DNA from: Pandoraea horticolens
GTDB taxonomy: Bacteria; Pseudomonadota; Gammaproteobacteria; Burkholderiales; Burkholderiaceae
Assembly (NCBI RefSeq): GCF_902459555.1
Contig: NZ_CABPSM010000003.1
Span: 248,001-312,000 of the forward strand
Reading direction: 5' to 3'
Length of the DNA stretch: 64,000 nt
Part shown: positions 27,973-38,464 of the stretch, in pieces
Numbering within the stretch: position 1 is the stretch's first letter
Layout of the letters: each line of letters begins with the position of its first letter
The notes under the pieces: generated by a model
Databases searched by the model: none
Seen by the model: only the letters and a program-made list of their open reading frames with translations
What the model was told of the DNA's origin: nothing
Position numbers and translations under genes: made by a program

Positions 27973-28860
27973 ATGAGTACCAAGCGTAAGGGCATCATTC
28001 TCGCGGGCGGCTCCGGCACGCGGCTGTATCCGGCGACACTCGCCGTCTCCAAGCAGTTGCTGCCGGTGTACGACAAGCCGATGATCTATTACCCGCTGAC
28101 CACGCTGATGCTGGCAGGTATCCGGGACATTCTGATCATCTCGACGCCGCAGGACACGCCGCGTTTCGAGCAACTGCTTGGCGATGGCAGCCAATGGGGT
28201 CTGAGCCTGCAATACGCCGTGCAGCCGTCACCCGACGGTCTGGCGCAAGCGTTCCTGATCGGTGCGGATTTCCTCGGCAACGATCGCTGCGCGCTCGTGC
28301 TGGGCGACAACCTGTTCTACGGTCACGACTTTGCGGCATTGTTGGGGGCCGCGAACGCGCAGGCCGACGGGGCGACAGTCTTTGCCTATCCGGTGACCGA
28401 CCCGGAGCGCTATGGTGTGGTGACGTTCGACGACTCGGGCCGTGCCATCGAGTTGATCGAGAAGCCCACGGCGCCAAAGTCCCGATACGCCGTGACCGGT
28501 CTGTACTTCTGCGACAACGATGTGGTCGAGATTGCGCGCTCGATCAAACCGTCGGCACGTGGTGAACTGGAAATCACCGACGTCAACAATGAGTATCTGA
28601 AGCGCGGCAAGCTGAACGTGCAGATCATGGGGCGTGGTTACGCATGGCTCGATACCGGAACTCATGAGTCGATGCTTGAAGCGAGCACCTTCATCCAGAC
28701 GATCGAGAGCCGTCAGGGCCTGAAGGTGGCGTGTCCAGAGGAAATCGCATACCGGCGCGGCTGGATCGATGCCGCCGCTATCGAGGCGCTGGCGCAACCC
28801 CTTGCCAAAACAGGGTACGGGCAGTATCTGCTGGCGATGCTGCGCGAACGCGTGTTCTGA
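27973..28860 (+). CDS. rfbA: Glucose-1-phosphate thymidylyltransferase
   Basis: A 295-residue nucleotidyltransferase making dTDP-glucose from dTTP and glucose-1-phosphate. The N-terminal signature is [20 protein letters not shown], followed by [16 protein letters not shown]. The metal and substrate residues are in [11 protein letters not shown] and in [13 protein letters not shown]. The start at 27973 (MSTKRKG) is the family start, with GAGGCACGC upstream. Second gene of rfbBAC. Confidence 0.97.
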   Translation: MSTKRKGIILAGGSGTRLYPATLAVSKQLLPVYDKPMIYYPLTTLMLAGIRDILIISTPQDTPRFEQLLGDGSQWGLSLQYAVQPSPDGLAQAFLIGADFLGNDRCALVLGDNLFYGHDFAALLGAANAQADGATVFAYPVTDPERYGVVTFDDSGRAIELIEKPTAPKSRYAVTGLYFCDNDVVEIARSIKPSARGELEITDVNNEYLKRGKLNVQIMGRGYAWLDTGTHESMLEASTFIQTIESRQGLKVACPEEIAYRRGWIDAAAIEALAQPLAKTGYGQYLLAMLRERVF

Positions 28861-28886
28861 TCGACCCGACTACCGGCACCTTCGTC

Positions 28887-29435
28887 ATGCAATTGATCTC
28901 TACCGCTATCCCGGCCATCAAGGTTGTCGAACCCAAAGTGTTCGGCGATTCGCGAGGCTACTTCTTCGAGAGCTTCAACCAGCGCAACTTCAACGATGCG
29001 CTGGGCGAGACGCTCACGTTCGTGCAGGACAACCAGTCGCGTTCTGCACGCGGCGTGCTGCGAGGTCTGCACTATCAGATCACGCAACCGCAAGGCAAGC
29101 TCGTGCGCGTGCTGCACGGCGAAATCTACGATGTCGCGGTCGATATTCGTGAAGGCTCGCCGACATTCGGCAAGTGGGCTGCGGAAGTGCTGAGCGCGGA
29201 GAACAAGAAGCAGTTGTGGATTCCGGCCGGCTTCGCGCATGGGTTCGTCGTGACCTCGGAGACGGCTGAAGTGTTGTACAAGACCACAGACTATTGGGCG
29301 CCGCAGTTCGAGCGCTGCATCCGCTGGGACGACCCCACGCTGGCCATTCCCTGGCCGCTGGACGGCGTTACCCCCGTCGTCTCGGACAAGGATCGGCAAG
29401 GCATGTCGTTCTCGGACTACAAGCACGAAGACTAG
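28887..29435 (+). CDS. rfbC: dTDP-4-dehydrorhamnose 3,5-epimerase
   Basis: A 182-residue cupin epimerase. Landmarks are FGDSRGYFFESFNQRNF, the catalytic His in RGVLRGLHYQ, and IYDVAVDIREGSPTFGKW followed by LWIPAGFAHGFVV. Third gene of the cluster, 26 bases after rfbA. The expected fourth gene, rfbD (dTDP-4-dehydrorhamnose reductase), is not next to it; the following gene is an unrelated cation transporter on the other strand. Confidence 0.96.
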   Translation: MQLISTAIPAIKVVEPKVFGDSRGYFFESFNQRNFNDALGETLTFVQDNQSRSARGVLRGLHYQITQPQGKLVRVLHGEIYDVAVDIREGSPTFGKWAAEVLSAENKKQLWIPAGFAHGFVVTSETAEVLYKTTDYWAPQFERCIRWDDPTLAIPWPLDGVTPVVSDKDRQGMSFSDYKHED

Positions 29436-29492
29436 TCTTGCGCACGGAGCGCGGCTCTGTGCGGATCGTCACCGGCCGCCGTGGCCTTGTCG

Positions 29493-30776
29493 TCAGTCGA
29501 CGGTGGGGCCGGCGGCCGTTGCATTTGCGGGTGCGGCCTCGCGATGGGCGGCGCTGGCCTCACCCGACACCACCGACGTCTCCCCCGTCACCCGCAGCAC
29601 CCGGACATATCGCAGCGCAAAGCGTGCTGCGAGCGCATCGGCTACGGTCTGCGGAGCGGGCTCCATACCGCCGTCTCCCCGCACGGCCTGAGTGTCCGCG
29701 TATGCAGGTTCACGCAGACTTTCAACGATGACGTCGGCTTCCAACCCATTGTTCAGGTAATGCAGATTGACCTCGTGCAGCGCCAGCGCATTGGCGCGGC
29801 ACAGGGCGTCTGCGGCGCCAACGACCGCTGCGCGCGCAGGCCACTGCTGCAGCGCAGTGCCCTTGGTGTCGCTCTCCGGATCGACGTGCACCAGTACGTC
29901 GAGAATTTGCGGCTCGCGCATGACGGCAGCGCGGGCCTGCTCGGCGATGTAGTGTCCCTCGGAGACCGACAGACGTGCGTCGACGAGGATGTGCACGTCG
30001 ACGACGATCTCGTCGCCCATGCGCCGCGTGCGCAGCATGTCGATGGCACGCACGCCGGGCGTGGCCAGCAGGTGCTCGCGAATGGTGACGGTCGTGGCGT
30101 CGTCAACGCCGCGATCGATCAGGTCCTGCAACGCATTCCAGCCGAACTTCCACCCGGTGCGTCCGATCATCAGGCCCACCAGCGCGGCGGCCAGCGGATC
30201 GAGTATGCGATACCCCGCCAGGTTACCCAGAATGCCGCACGCCACGACGAGCGACGACAGTGCGTCGGAGCGCGCATGCCACGCGTTGGCCACGAGCATG
30301 GCGGAGCGCACGCGTTGGGCTGCACGCAGCATATAGCGGAAGAGTCCTTCCTTGCTGACCAGAACGAATACGGCGACCACGAGCGCTACGATGTGGACTT
30401 CCGGAATCTCTTCCGGATGCAGCAGCCGCTCGATGCCGCGCCACAACATTCCTGCGCCAACCGCCAGGAGAATGACGCCCAGAAACAGCGATGCCGCGTT
30501 TTCATAGCGGCTGTGACCGTAGGGATGATCGGCATCCGGTGCGCGGGCACTGCTGCGGGCGGCGGCCAGCACGACGAAATCGGAAATGATGTCCGAGAGC
30601 GAGTGAATACCGTCGGCAATCAATGCCTGCGAGCGGGCAAAAATGCCGATGACGATCTGCGCCGTCGTGAGCACGATGTTGACCCAGATACTGACCCAGG
30701 TCGAATGGCGTGCGACGGCGTGTTTGTCGAGCGCCTCACTCGACGCCGCCAGATTGTCGTAGTTCGTGTAGGGCAT
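29493..30776 (-). CDS. Cation diffusion facilitator family transporter with long C-terminal domain
   Basis: A 427-residue CDF antiporter for divalent metals. The six membrane segments occupy about residues 28-215. The transport-site motifs are LIADGIHSLSDIISD (first HxxxD-type site) and NAWHARSDALSSLVV (second). The cytoplasmic region is longer than usual: beyond the standard ferredoxin-like dimerisation domain there is a further 100-150 residues ending in an Ala/Glu-rich tail. The metal is not predictable. It is convergent with rfbC and lies 28 bases downstream of rng in the same direction. Confidence 0.91.
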   Translation of the reverse strand: MPYTNYDNLAASSEALDKHAVARHSTWVSIWVNIVLTTAQIVIGIFARSQALIADGIHSLSDIISDFVVLAAARSSARAPDADHPYGHSRYENAASLFLGVILLAVGAGMLWRGIERLLHPEEIPEVHIVALVVAVFVLVSKEGLFRYMLRAAQRVRSAMLVANAWHARSDALSSLVVACGILGNLAGYRILDPLAAALVGLMIGRTGWKFGWNALQDLIDRGVDDATTVTIREHLLATPGVRAIDMLRTRRMGDEIVVDVHILVDARLSVSEGHYIAEQARAAVMREPQILDVLVHVDPESDTKGTALQQWPARAAVVGAADALCRANALALHEVNLHYLNNGLEADVIVESLREPAYADTQAVRGDGGMEPAPQTVADALAARFALRYVRVLRVTGETSVVSGEASAAHREAAPANATAAGPTVD

Positions 30777-30804
30777 GAGTCGGGGTCGGCGTGTTAGGAC
30801 GGCG

Positions 30805-32274
30805 TCACATCAGAATGATGTCGTACTGTTCCTGATGGAACGACGATTCCACCTGAAGCGAAATCGGCTTCCCGATGAAGTCGATCAGCATCGCGAGATG
30901 TTGCGACTCTTCTTCGAGGAACAGATCGACGACTTCCAGCGAGGCGATCAGGCGGAACTCGCGCGGATTGAACTGGCGCGATTCGCGCAGAATCTCGCGC
31001 AGGATGTCGTAGCACAGCGTACGCGGCGTCTTGACCTGTCCCTTGCCCTGGCAGACGGCGCACGGCTCGCACAGCACGTGGGCGAGCGATTCGCGCGTGC
31101 GTTTGCGGGTCATCTCCACCAGTCCGAGCTGCGAGAAGCCGTTCACGGTGATGCGCGTCCGGTCGCGCGCGAGCGCCTTCTTCAGCTCGGCCAGCACCGA
31201 GTCACGGTGCTCGGCGCTTTCCATGTCGATGAAGTCGATGATGATGATCCCGCCCAGATTGCGCAGTCGCAACTGGCGAGCGATCATCAGCGCCGCCTCG
31301 AGGTTCGTCTTGAAGATCGTGTCGTCGAAATTGCGCGCACCGACATAGCCGCCGGTGTTCACGTCGATGGTCGTCATTGCCTCGGTCTGATCGATCATCA
31401 GATATCCGCCGGACTTCAGATCGACGCGACGCGACAGCGCTCGCTCGATTTCCGTCTCCACGTTGTACAGATCGAACAGCGGACGCTCGCCGGTGTAATG
31501 CGTGAGCTTGCCGAGTACCGCCGGCGTGTACGTCGCGGCAAATTCGGCAAGCTTCTGGAACGTCTCGCGAGAATCGACGAGAATCTTGCCGGTCTCTTCG
31601 TGCACGAAGTCGCGCAGCACGCGTTGCGCGAGATTCAAATCCTGATACAGCAGCGCGGGGGCGGGCAGGCGCGTGCTCTGCTCGCCGATGGTCTGCCGCG
31701 ACTTTCGCAAATAGGCGATGTCGTTCGCCAACTCGGCGTCGTCCGCATCCTCCGCAATGGTGCGCACGATGAAGCCGCCTTTCTCGTCGGCCGGCACGAG
31801 CGCCTGGATCCTGCTGCGCAACGCCTCGCGTTCCGCTTCGCTCTCGATGCGCTGCGAGATGCCGATATGCGGCTCTTGCGGCAGATAGACGAGTGTGCGC
31901 CCGGCAATGCTGATCTGCGTAGACAGACGCGCGCCCTTGGTGCCGATCGGGTCCTTGATGACCTGGACCATGAGCGTCTGCCCTTCGAAAACGGTCTTCT
32001 CGATGGGCGGCTGCGGGTGCGGCGTGGAGGTGTCGTTGTTCGTGCGCGGATGCCAGATATCGGCCACGTGCAGGAATGCCGCGCGCTCCAATCCGATGTC
32101 GACGAAGGCCGATTGCATGCCCGGGAGCACGCGCACGACCTTGCCCAGATAGATGTTGCCGACCAGGCCACGCGAGAGCGTGCGCTCGATGTGCAATTCC
32201 TGCACCGCACCGAGCTGCATGAGCGCCACACGGGTTTCCTGTGGCGTGATGTTGACCAGAATGTCTTCGTTCAT
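30805..32274 (-). CDS. rng: Ribonuclease G
   Basis: A 489-residue RNase E/G family endonuclease involved in 16S rRNA 5' maturation and mRNA turnover. The S1 domain with its insertion is at residues 25-130 (GLVGNIYLGKVVRVLPGMQSAF). The catalytic aspartates are in TIDVNTGGYVG and in the IIIIDFIDM segment, and the zinc-link cysteines are in CEPCAVCQGKG. The length and absence of a C-terminal degradosome scaffold favour RNase G over RNase E. The start at 32274 (MNEDILVNITPQETR) is the family start. It follows maf, as in many proteobacteria. Confidence 0.95.
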   Translation of the reverse strand: MNEDILVNITPQETRVALMQLGAVQELHIERTLSRGLVGNIYLGKVVRVLPGMQSAFVDIGLERAAFLHVADIWHPRTNNDTSTPHPQPPIEKTVFEGQTLMVQVIKDPIGTKGARLSTQISIAGRTLVYLPQEPHIGISQRIESEAEREALRSRIQALVPADEKGGFIVRTIAEDADDAELANDIAYLRKSRQTIGEQSTRLPAPALLYQDLNLAQRVLRDFVHEETGKILVDSRETFQKLAEFAATYTPAVLGKLTHYTGERPLFDLYNVETEIERALSRRVDLKSGGYLMIDQTEAMTTIDVNTGGYVGARNFDDTIFKTNLEAALMIARQLRLRNLGGIIIIDFIDMESAEHRDSVLAELKKALARDRTRITVNGFSQLGLVEMTRKRTRESLAHVLCEPCAVCQGKGQVKTPRTLCYDILREILRESRQFNPREFRLIASLEVVDLFLEEESQHLAMLIDFIGKPISLQVESSFHQEQYDIILM

Positions 32275-32316
32275 AAAGTGTCGACCAGACTCGAAATGCT
32301 TGGGCATCGGAACGCG

Positions 32317-32916
32317 TCAGAAGTCGACGCCCGCCTGACGCAATAGCGCGGCAGTCTCGCATAGCGGCAGCCCCATGATGCCTGAGTAGCTGCCATCGAT
32401 GCGCATGATAAATTCAGCGGCCCTGCCCTGAATGCCGTAGGCGCCCGCTTTACCCCTCGGTTCTCCCGAATCGACGTAACGCTCGATTTCCTCCCTGCGC
32501 AGCGGCCGGAACCAGACATGCGAGATGTTGACCGCCTGATGCACCTGCCCATCCGCACACACGGCCACGGCCGTCAGCACGCGATGACGGGTGCCCGACA
32601 GACGAGCGAGCACGGCGCACGCGTCGGCGTCGTCGAAGGGCTTGCCGAGGATGGTGCCGTCCAGACAGACGGTCGTGTCGGCAGCCAGAATGGGCGCGCC
32701 GGGCAGACCGGTGCGCGCCAGACGCGCGAGGGCCGCCTCGGCCTTGGCGCGGGTCACGCGCTGCACATAATCGTCAGGCGGTTCTCCAGGCAGCACGGCT
32801 TCGAGCGCTTCGGCGTCTTCATCGGCTCCCGGCAACAACAGTTCGAAACGAACACCGAGCTGTTGCAACAATTCCTGGCGGCGGGGGCTTTGCGAAGCGA
32901 GATAGATGTACGGCAT
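32317..32916 (-). CDS. maf: Maf-family nucleotide pyrophosphatase (YhdE type, dTTP/UTP)
   Basis: A 199-residue Maf protein hydrolysing non-canonical or excess nucleoside triphosphates. The signature is [19 protein letters not shown]; the catalytic Asp/Lys region is [19 protein letters not shown], and [25 protein letters not shown] closes the fold. The gene order maf-rng favours the YhdE branch (dTTP/UTP pyrophosphatase) over YceF. The start at 32916 begins at the first beta strand, and upstream codons are not conserved in kind. Confidence 0.94.
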   Translation of the reverse strand: MPYIYLASQSPRRQELLQQLGVRFELLLPGADEDAEALEAVLPGEPPDDYVQRVTRAKAEAALARLARTGLPGAPILAADTTVCLDGTILGKPFDDADACAVLARLSGTRHRVLTAVAVCADGQVHQAVNISHVWFRPLRREEIERYVDSGEPRGKAGAYGIQGRAAEFIMRIDGSYSGIMGLPLCETAALLRQAGVDF

Positions 32917-33109
32917 GGCGGCTTGGCTTGAATTCGTCCAGCCCGGTGCACGGCGTTGCAGGGATTTGCAGCGCGTGTACCGGGCCGCTGGATGGGCTGG
33001 GCGAGGGAACGCCCTATTATGCCGCCTTGCGTCCACGCCCGCCAGCACAGGCGGGGGGCCGGGGCGAATCGGGCGGGCGCCGGGTGCGGGGCATTGCGCG
33101 GTGCCGCGC

Positions 33110-33889
33110 TCAGGCGTCGGCGAGGAAGTCGGCGCCGATCAGGTCGATACGGTCGGTGCAGATGGCGTCCACGCCCCACGCGGCCAGCTCGCGCGCACGG
33201 GCCGGCTCGTTGACCGTGTAGACGAGCATTTGCAGGCCCGCCGCCTTGATCTCGGAGACTTGCGGGCCGTCGAGATGCTTATGGCTCGCGTGCAGCGAGA
33301 CGGTGCCGAGCTTGCGAGCATCGTCGCGCCAATGCGCCGGTACGGCGTCGTACAGCATCCCGCGCGGCAATTCGGGCGCGGCAGCGGCCGCCGCCGCGAG
33401 GGCTTCGTACGAGAACGACGAGAGCAGCGGCGGCTGGGGATGCCCGGCCCACAGCGTCCGGACGGCCTCGGCAACGAGCTTGCCCGTGTCGGCCTCGCGG
33501 CCCGGACACGGCTTGATCTCGACGTTAGCGGCCAGCCCCAGCGCCAGACAGCGCTCGGCAACCTGAGCGAGGGTCGGCATTACCTGACCGGTGAAGCGCT
33601 CGTCGAACCAACTGCCGGCGTCGAGCCTGGCGATCTCGTCGTAAGTCATCTGCGCGGCCGCACCATGACCGTTGCTCGTACGATCGACGGTGTCGTCGTG
33701 CAGCAAAAAGACGACGTTATCCGCCGAGAGCTTGGCGTCGAACTCGACCATGCGCAGGCCAAGCGAGGCGCCCATCTCGAAAGCGGCCAGCGTGTTCTCC
33801 GGCGCCAGCTTGCCGCCACCGCGATGCGAGACGATGCGCGGATAGGGCCAGTGGCGCCATAGATGGGCAGATGTGGAGGTATCGCTCAT
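33110..33889 (-). CDS. ugpQ: Glycerophosphodiester phosphodiesterase
   Basis: A 259-residue GDPD TIM-barrel enzyme hydrolysing glycerophosphodiesters to glycerol-3-phosphate and alcohol. Active-site residues are in [19 protein letters not shown] (HR...ENT) and [28 protein letters not shown] (E/D metal ligands, catalytic His). No signal peptide, so it acts on imported substrate. Its ATG overlaps the ugpC stop (ATGA at 33886-33889), so it is translationally coupled and is the last gene of ugpBAECQ. Confidence 0.95.
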   Translation of the reverse strand: MSDTSTSAHLWRHWPYPRIVSHRGGGKLAPENTLAAFEMGASLGLRMVEFDAKLSADNVVFLLHDDTVDRTSNGHGAAAQMTYDEIARLDAGSWFDERFTGQVMPTLAQVAERCLALGLAANVEIKPCPGREADTGKLVAEAVRTLWAGHPQPPLLSSFSYEALAAAAAAAPELPRGMLYDAVPAHWRDDARKLGTVSLHASHKHLDGPQVSEIKAAGLQMLVYTVNEPARARELAAWGVDAICTDRIDLIGADFLADA

Positions 33890-34983
33890 GCTTCGACTCG
33901 CTTGCCGGATGCCCGATCGAACAGGTGCAGGGTCTTGGCCGAGATGGCCAGCGGTACTACCGTGCCCGCCGCCGGACGCATCTCGTGAGGCAGACGCACC
34001 GTGACGGGCTGATCGCCCCAACGGCCATGCGCCAGATTGTCGGCACCCAGCAGTTCGAGCTGATCGACGAGGAGGCTGGTCTGTGCGGCGAAGGCGCCCA
34101 GGCCGTTATGTTGTTCGGCGGGCACCAGATGCTCGGGACGCACGCCAAGCACCAGTTCGCGGTTGGCATACGCCATGCTCGTGGGCGGCAGACGCAGTGC
34201 CGGGCCATCGCCGTCCACCTGGAACGTGCGGCCTTCCGAGTCGACACGGCCCTTGAGCAGGTTCATCGCGGGCGAGCCCATGAAGCTCGCGACGAACAGC
34301 GACGCGGGGCGCTCGTACACATCGGTCGGTGTGCCGATCTGCTCGGCATAGCCCTTGTTCATGACGACCACGCGATCGGCCAGCGTCATGGCTTCGACCT
34401 GATCGTGCGTGACGTACAGGCTCGTCGTCTTCAGGCGTGCATGCAGGCGCTGAATTTCCAGGCGCATCTGTACGCGCAGCTTGGCGTCGAGGTTGGACAG
34501 CGGTTCGTCGAACAGGAACACCGCTGGCTCACGCACGATGGCACGGCCCATGGCCACGCGCTGACGCTGGCCGCCGGAGAGTTCGCGCGGCTTGCGTGCG
34601 AGCAGCGGTTCGAGTTCCAGAATGCGCGCGGCGGCGAGCACGCGCTCGTCGATGGTCTTCTTGTCGATGCCGCGAATCTTCAGGCCATACGACATGTTCT
34701 GGCGCACGTCCATGTGCGGATAGAGCGCGTAGTTCTGGAACACCATCGCAATGTTGCGATCCTTGGGTTCCAGTTGATTGACGACCTGCGAGCCGATCAG
34801 GATGCTGCCTTCGCTCACCGACTCGAGGCCAGCAACCATGCGAAGCAGCGTCGACTTGCCGCAGCCCGACGGGCCGACGATGACCACGAATTCGCCGTCC
34901 TGGATGTCGATGTCGACACCATGCAGGATGTAGTTGGTCTGGTCGTAGGTTTTCTTGACGCTATGGAGTTTGAGATTTGCCAT
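33886..34983 (-). CDS. ugpC: sn-glycerol-3-phosphate ABC transporter ATP-binding protein
   Basis: A 365-residue MalK-type ATPase. Walker A is [20 protein letters not shown], the signature is [19 protein letters not shown], and Walker B is [17 protein letters not shown]-terminal TOBE-type regulatory domain (residues 240-360, [14 protein letters not shown]) is present. It energises uptake through UgpA/UgpE; family context and the ugpQ fusion-like overlap fix the assignment to glycerol-3-phosphate rather than maltose. The stop overlaps the ugpQ start, and the gene begins two bases after the ugpE stop. Confidence 0.95.
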   Translation of the reverse strand: MANLKLHSVKKTYDQTNYILHGVDIDIQDGEFVVIVGPSGCGKSTLLRMVAGLESVSEGSILIGSQVVNQLEPKDRNIAMVFQNYALYPHMDVRQNMSYGLKIRGIDKKTIDERVLAAARILELEPLLARKPRELSGGQRQRVAMGRAIVREPAVFLFDEPLSNLDAKLRVQMRLEIQRLHARLKTTSLYVTHDQVEAMTLADRVVVMNKGYAEQIGTPTDVYERPASLFVASFMGSPAMNLLKGRVDSEGRTFQVDGDGPALRLPPTSMAYANRELVLGVRPEHLVPAEQHNGLGAFAAQTSLLVDQLELLGADNLAHGRWGDQPVTVRLPHEMRPAAGTVVPLAISAKTLHLFDRASGKRVEA

Positions 34984-34985
34984 GA

Positions 34986-35831
34986 TTACTTTTCCGAATC
35001 AACCAGACCGCGCACGAACCAACGTTGCATGAGCAGGACTACCGCGAGCGGCGGCAGCATGGCGAGCAGCGTGGCACTCATGACGAGTTGCCACTGGGTG
35101 GCGGTGTCACCACTGCCGATCATGCTCTTGATGCCCACCACGGCCGTCGTCATCGACGGGGCGTTGGTTACCAGAATCGGCCAAAGGTACTGATTCCAGC
35201 CATAGATGAAGGTGATGACGAACAGCGCGGCGATGTTCGTCTTCGACAGCGGCAGCACCACATCGAAGAAGAATCGCATCGGGCCGGCGCCGTCGATGCG
35301 CGCGGCTTCGACGAGTTCGTCGGGCAGTGTCATGAAGAACTGCCTGAACAGGAACGTGGCCGTGGCCGAGGCGATGAGCGGCACGGTCAGACCCATATAG
35401 CTGTTGATGAGCCCGAGGTTCGAGATCACCTGCACCGTCGGGAAAATCCGCACTTCGACTGGCAGCATCAACGTGACGAAGATCAGCCAGAAGAACAGAT
35501 TCCGCAACGGAAACCGGAAATACACGATGGCGAAGGCCGACAGAATCGACACCGAGATTTTGCCGATCGTGATGACCAGCGCCATGAACAGGCTGTTGCC
35601 GAGCATCAGCCCGAACGGCATGGCCGTATCGCCCGTGCCCTGACCCCACACCGTGGCGAGGTTCTGAAACAGGTGCGTGCTCGGGACGAGCGACAGGGGA
35701 ACGGAGAAGATTTCCTGCTCGTTCATAGTGGCGGCGACGAACGCCACATAGAGCGGGAAAACCACCAGCAACACGCCGATTACCAGCATGACGTGGCAGA
35801 AGATATCCAGGCCGCGACGGTTCTCGATCAT
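34986..35831 (-). CDS. ugpE: sn-glycerol-3-phosphate ABC transporter permease
   Basis: A 281-residue inner-membrane permease with six predicted segments. The EAA loop that docks on UgpC is [23 protein letters not shown] near residue 190. The N-terminus [25 protein letters not shown] and the long periplasmic loop after it ([15 protein letters not shown]) fit UgpE. It overlaps the end of ugpA by four bases, which implies coupled translation of the two permeases. Confidence 0.95.
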   Translation of the reverse strand: MIENRRGLDIFCHVMLVIGVLLVVFPLYVAFVAATMNEQEIFSVPLSLVPSTHLFQNLATVWGQGTGDTAMPFGLMLGNSLFMALVITIGKISVSILSAFAIVYFRFPLRNLFFWLIFVTLMLPVEVRIFPTVQVISNLGLINSYMGLTVPLIASATATFLFRQFFMTLPDELVEAARIDGAGPMRFFFDVVLPLSKTNIAALFVITFIYGWNQYLWPILVTNAPSMTTAVVGIKSMIGSGDTATQWQLVMSATLLAMLPPLAVVLLMQRWFVRGLVDSEK

Positions 35832-36724
35832 GCGTATTGCACCTTGCGTTCGATGAATCGGAACTGCACGACCGTGAGCACGATGACGATCGCCATCAGT
35901 ACCACCGACTGGGCAGCCGAGCTGCCGAGGTCGAGCCCCTTGAAGCCTTCCGAGTAGATCTTGTAGATCAGCGTCATGGTCGACTGGCCCGGACCACCGC
36001 CGGTCGCGGCATCGATCACCGGGAACGTGTCGAAGAACGAGTACACGAGGTTGACCACGAGCAGGAAGAACGTCGTCGGCGAAATCAGCGGCAACACCAG
36101 CCCGAAGAAGCGCCGGACCGGACCTGCGCCGTCAATGGCGGCGGCTTCCACGAGCGAGCGCGGAATCGCTTGCAACCCAGCGTAGAAGAACAGGAAGTTG
36201 TAGCTGATCTGCTTCCAGATGGAGGCGAGCACGACGAGGAACATGGCCTGACCGCCGTTGAGCGCGTGATTCCACTCGATGCCGAGCTTTGCCAGCCCGT
36301 AGGTGACGAGACCGATACTCGGGTTGAACAGGAATGCCCACAGCACGGCCGCAATGGCTGGCGCGACTGCGTAGGGCCAGATGAGCAACGTCTGATAGGC
36401 GCGTTTGCCGCGCGTAACGCGGTCGGCCATCGCGGCGAGCAGCAGCGAGATGACCAGCCCGCAGACCGTTACCAGGCCGCTGAAGATCATCGTGGTGCGG
36501 AACGATGCGAGGTAAAGCGGATCGCGCCACAGCGCGCTGAAATTATCGAGTCCGACAAACTCGCTGGACAGCCCAAAGGCGTCTTGTGCCGACGTCGATT
36601 GCCATAGGGCTTCGCCTGCGGGCCATAGGAAGAACACGGCGGTGATGAGGAGCTGCGGCGCGACGAGCGCGTAGGGCAGCCAACCGGTTCCGAAGCGGGG
36701 GCGTTCTCTGGAGTTGTGCGCCAT
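35828..36724 (-). CDS. ugpA: sn-glycerol-3-phosphate ABC transporter permease
   Basis: A 298-residue permease with six segments, including [20 protein letters not shown] at the start. The EAA loop is [54 protein letters not shown] is the family-typical periplasmic region. It pairs with UgpE. It is separated from ugpB by 136 bases that hold a strong attenuator-like hairpin. Confidence 0.95.
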   Translation of the reverse strand: MAHNSRERPRFGTGWLPYALVAPQLLITAVFFLWPAGEALWQSTSAQDAFGLSSEFVGLDNFSALWRDPLYLASFRTTMIFSGLVTVCGLVISLLLAAMADRVTRGKRAYQTLLIWPYAVAPAIAAVLWAFLFNPSIGLVTYGLAKLGIEWNHALNGGQAMFLVVLASIWKQISYNFLFFYAGLQAIPRSLVEAAAIDGAGPVRRFFGLVLPLISPTTFFLLVVNLVYSFFDTFPVIDAATGGGPGQSTMTLIYKIYSEGFKGLDLGSSAAQSVVLMAIVIVLTVVQFRFIERKVQYA

Positions 36725-36736
36725 AACGTAGTGACC

Positions 36737-36780
36737 AAAAAAAAACCAACCCGGCCCGCGTTGACGGCGGGCCGGGTGGT
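36737..36780 (-). terminator. Hairpin with U-run between ugpB and ugpA (intra-operon terminator or attenuator)
   Basis: On the minus strand a stem of at least 10 GC pairs (36750-36759 with 36767-36776) is followed by nine T residues (36737-36745). It stands 81 bases after the ugpB stop and 12 bases before the ugpA start codon. Such a site lets the binding protein be made in excess over the permeases through partial termination or 3'-end protection. Confidence 0.8.
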
Positions 36781-36860
36781 GTCATTGTAACGTCACGATT
36801 CGCACTGCGAACGCAGGCGATTGGCCCGCGTTGCGTGCGTCACCGTACGTTGGGGGCCGC

Positions 36861-38192
36861 TTAACTGCCCTGCTTCTGGAAGCGGCGCAGCAGATCGTCG
36901 CCACGGGATGCCGCCTTGTCCAGCGCCGCTTTAGGCGTTTGCTTGCCGCTCCACACGCCTTCGAGTTCCTCGTCGATCACCGTGCGGATCTGCGGCATGT
37001 TGCCCAGACGCAGGCCACGTGTGAACGGCAGAGGCGGCTTGTTGAGCATCTGCTTGATGGCCATGTCGGCGCCCGGATTCTTCGCGTAGAAGCCTTGCTT
37101 CTCGGTCAGTTCGTAGGCGGCCTTCGTGACCGGCAGGTAGCCGGTGTCCTGATGCCACTTGGCAGCCACGGCCGGCGAAGCGAGGTACTTCAGGAACTTG
37201 GCCACGCCCTTGTACTCGGCCGGCGACTTGCCTGCGAGCACCCACAGGCTGGCGCCGCCGATGATGGCGTTCTGCGGCGCGCCCTTCACGTCGGCGTCGT
37301 ACGGCATCATGCCCACGCCATAGCTGAACTTGGCGTACTTGGCGATGTTGGCGAGCGCACCCGAGGTGGTCATCGCGATACCGCAGTCGCCGCTGTAGAA
37401 CTTCGAGGTCACTTCATCCTTACGGCCCACGTACGTGAACGTGCCGTCCTTGGCCATGTCGGCCAGGAACTGGATGTGCTTGATCTGCTGCGGGCCGTTG
37501 AAGCTCAGCTTGGCGTCAAGACCGTCGAAGCCGTTGTTCTTCGTGGCGAACGGCAGGGCATGCCATGCGCTGTAATTCTCGAGTTGCGTCCAGCTTTGCC
37601 AGCCCATGGTGAAGCCGCACGACAGACCGGCAGCCTTGAGCTTCTGGGCGTCTGACTTCACGTCGGCCCAGGTCTTCGGCGGGGTGTTCGGATCGAGGCC
37701 CGCCTTCTTGAAGGCGTCCTTGTTGTAGTACAGCACCGGCGTCGAACTGTTGAACGGCATCGACACGAGGTGATTGGTCTTGCTGTCGGCGTAGTAGCTC
37801 GCCACGGTCGGCACGAAGGCCGATTCGTCGAACGGCTCGCCAGCGTCCTTCATGACTTGCCACACCGGCTTCACGGCCTTCTGGGCCTGCATCATCGTGG
37901 CCGTGCCGACTTCGTACACCTGAAGAATGGCCGGCGCGTTGCCCGCGCGGAAGGCGGCAATACCGGCCGCCAGACCCTGCTCGTAGTTGCCTTTGTAGAT
38001 CGGGACAATCTTGTAGTCGCTCTGCGACGCGTTGAAATCGCTGGCGATCTGGTTGACGCGCTCGCCGAGGGCCGATTCCATCGAGTGCCAGAACTGGATC
38101 TCCGTGGCGGCCAGGGCCGAGGTGCTCATGCCGAGCGCCATGACAGCGCCGACGCCGGCCAGGGCGATACTGCGCAGGGAAGGTTGCTTCAT
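36861..38192 (-). CDS. ugpB: sn-glycerol-3-phosphate-binding periplasmic protein
   Basis: A 443-residue substrate-binding protein with a Sec signal peptide ([20 protein letters not shown], cleavage after STSALA near residue 28). The mature start [23 protein letters not shown] and segments such as [28 protein letters not shown] and [20 protein letters not shown] are characteristic of UgpB and carry the aromatic G3P-binding residues. RBS GGAG at 38196-38201. It is the first gene of the operon; the promoter must lie in 38193-38464. Confidence 0.96.
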   Translation of the reverse strand: MKQPSLRSIALAGVGAVMALGMSTSALAATEIQFWHSMESALGERVNQIASDFNASQSDYKIVPIYKGNYEQGLAAGIAAFRAGNAPAILQVYEVGTATMMQAQKAVKPVWQVMKDAGEPFDESAFVPTVASYYADSKTNHLVSMPFNSSTPVLYYNKDAFKKAGLDPNTPPKTWADVKSDAQKLKAAGLSCGFTMGWQSWTQLENYSAWHALPFATKNNGFDGLDAKLSFNGPQQIKHIQFLADMAKDGTFTYVGRKDEVTSKFYSGDCGIAMTTSGALANIAKYAKFSYGVGMMPYDADVKGAPQNAIIGGASLWVLAGKSPAEYKGVAKFLKYLASPAVAAKWHQDTGYLPVTKAAYELTEKQGFYAKNPGADMAIKQMLNKPPLPFTRGLRLGNMPQIRTVIDEELEGVWSGKQTPKAALDKAASRGDDLLRRFQKQGS

Positions 38193-38464
38193 GCCAATCT
38201 CCGATGGTTCACGAGAAGTCTAGTTGTTCGCGATGCGAACCGTGTAGCGCCGGGTAGACTATCACGCTGCCGTGTTTTTTCCACTCGCGGCGCACAATGC
38301 GTGTTGCACGGGAACGTCTGGGGGGGGATTGACAGCCCTCGGAGATGAACTGTCCGACAAGGCGATACGGGCCATTGGCCGCCGGATACAACGCGGCATT
38401 GCACCGCACAAGATGTCTTGACTTATTTCTGACTTATTTTCCCGTCACGCACACCCGGAGATGT
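38193..38464. promoter_or_regulatory. ugp operon upstream region with palindrome and direct repeat
   Basis: Two features stand out in this 272-base spacer. GTTCGC-gat-GCGAAC is a perfect inverted repeat at 38226-38240, about 35-50 bases upstream of the ugpB start codon. TGACTTATTT is repeated exactly at 38419-38428 and 38430-38439 (11-base period), which resembles the spacing of a Pho box but matches it only partly and is in the opposite orientation. No clear -35/-10 pair was fixed. Confidence 0.4.

Noticed and set aside
30775-32346. Long open frame antisense to rng
   Set aside because: Arg/Ala/Leu-rich shadow of the highly conserved rng gene.
38419-38439. Clear Pho box for the ugp operon
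   Set aside because: The 11-base period fits, but only 4-5 of 7 bases per half match CTGTCAT and the repeats point away from ugpB; kept only as a repeat.
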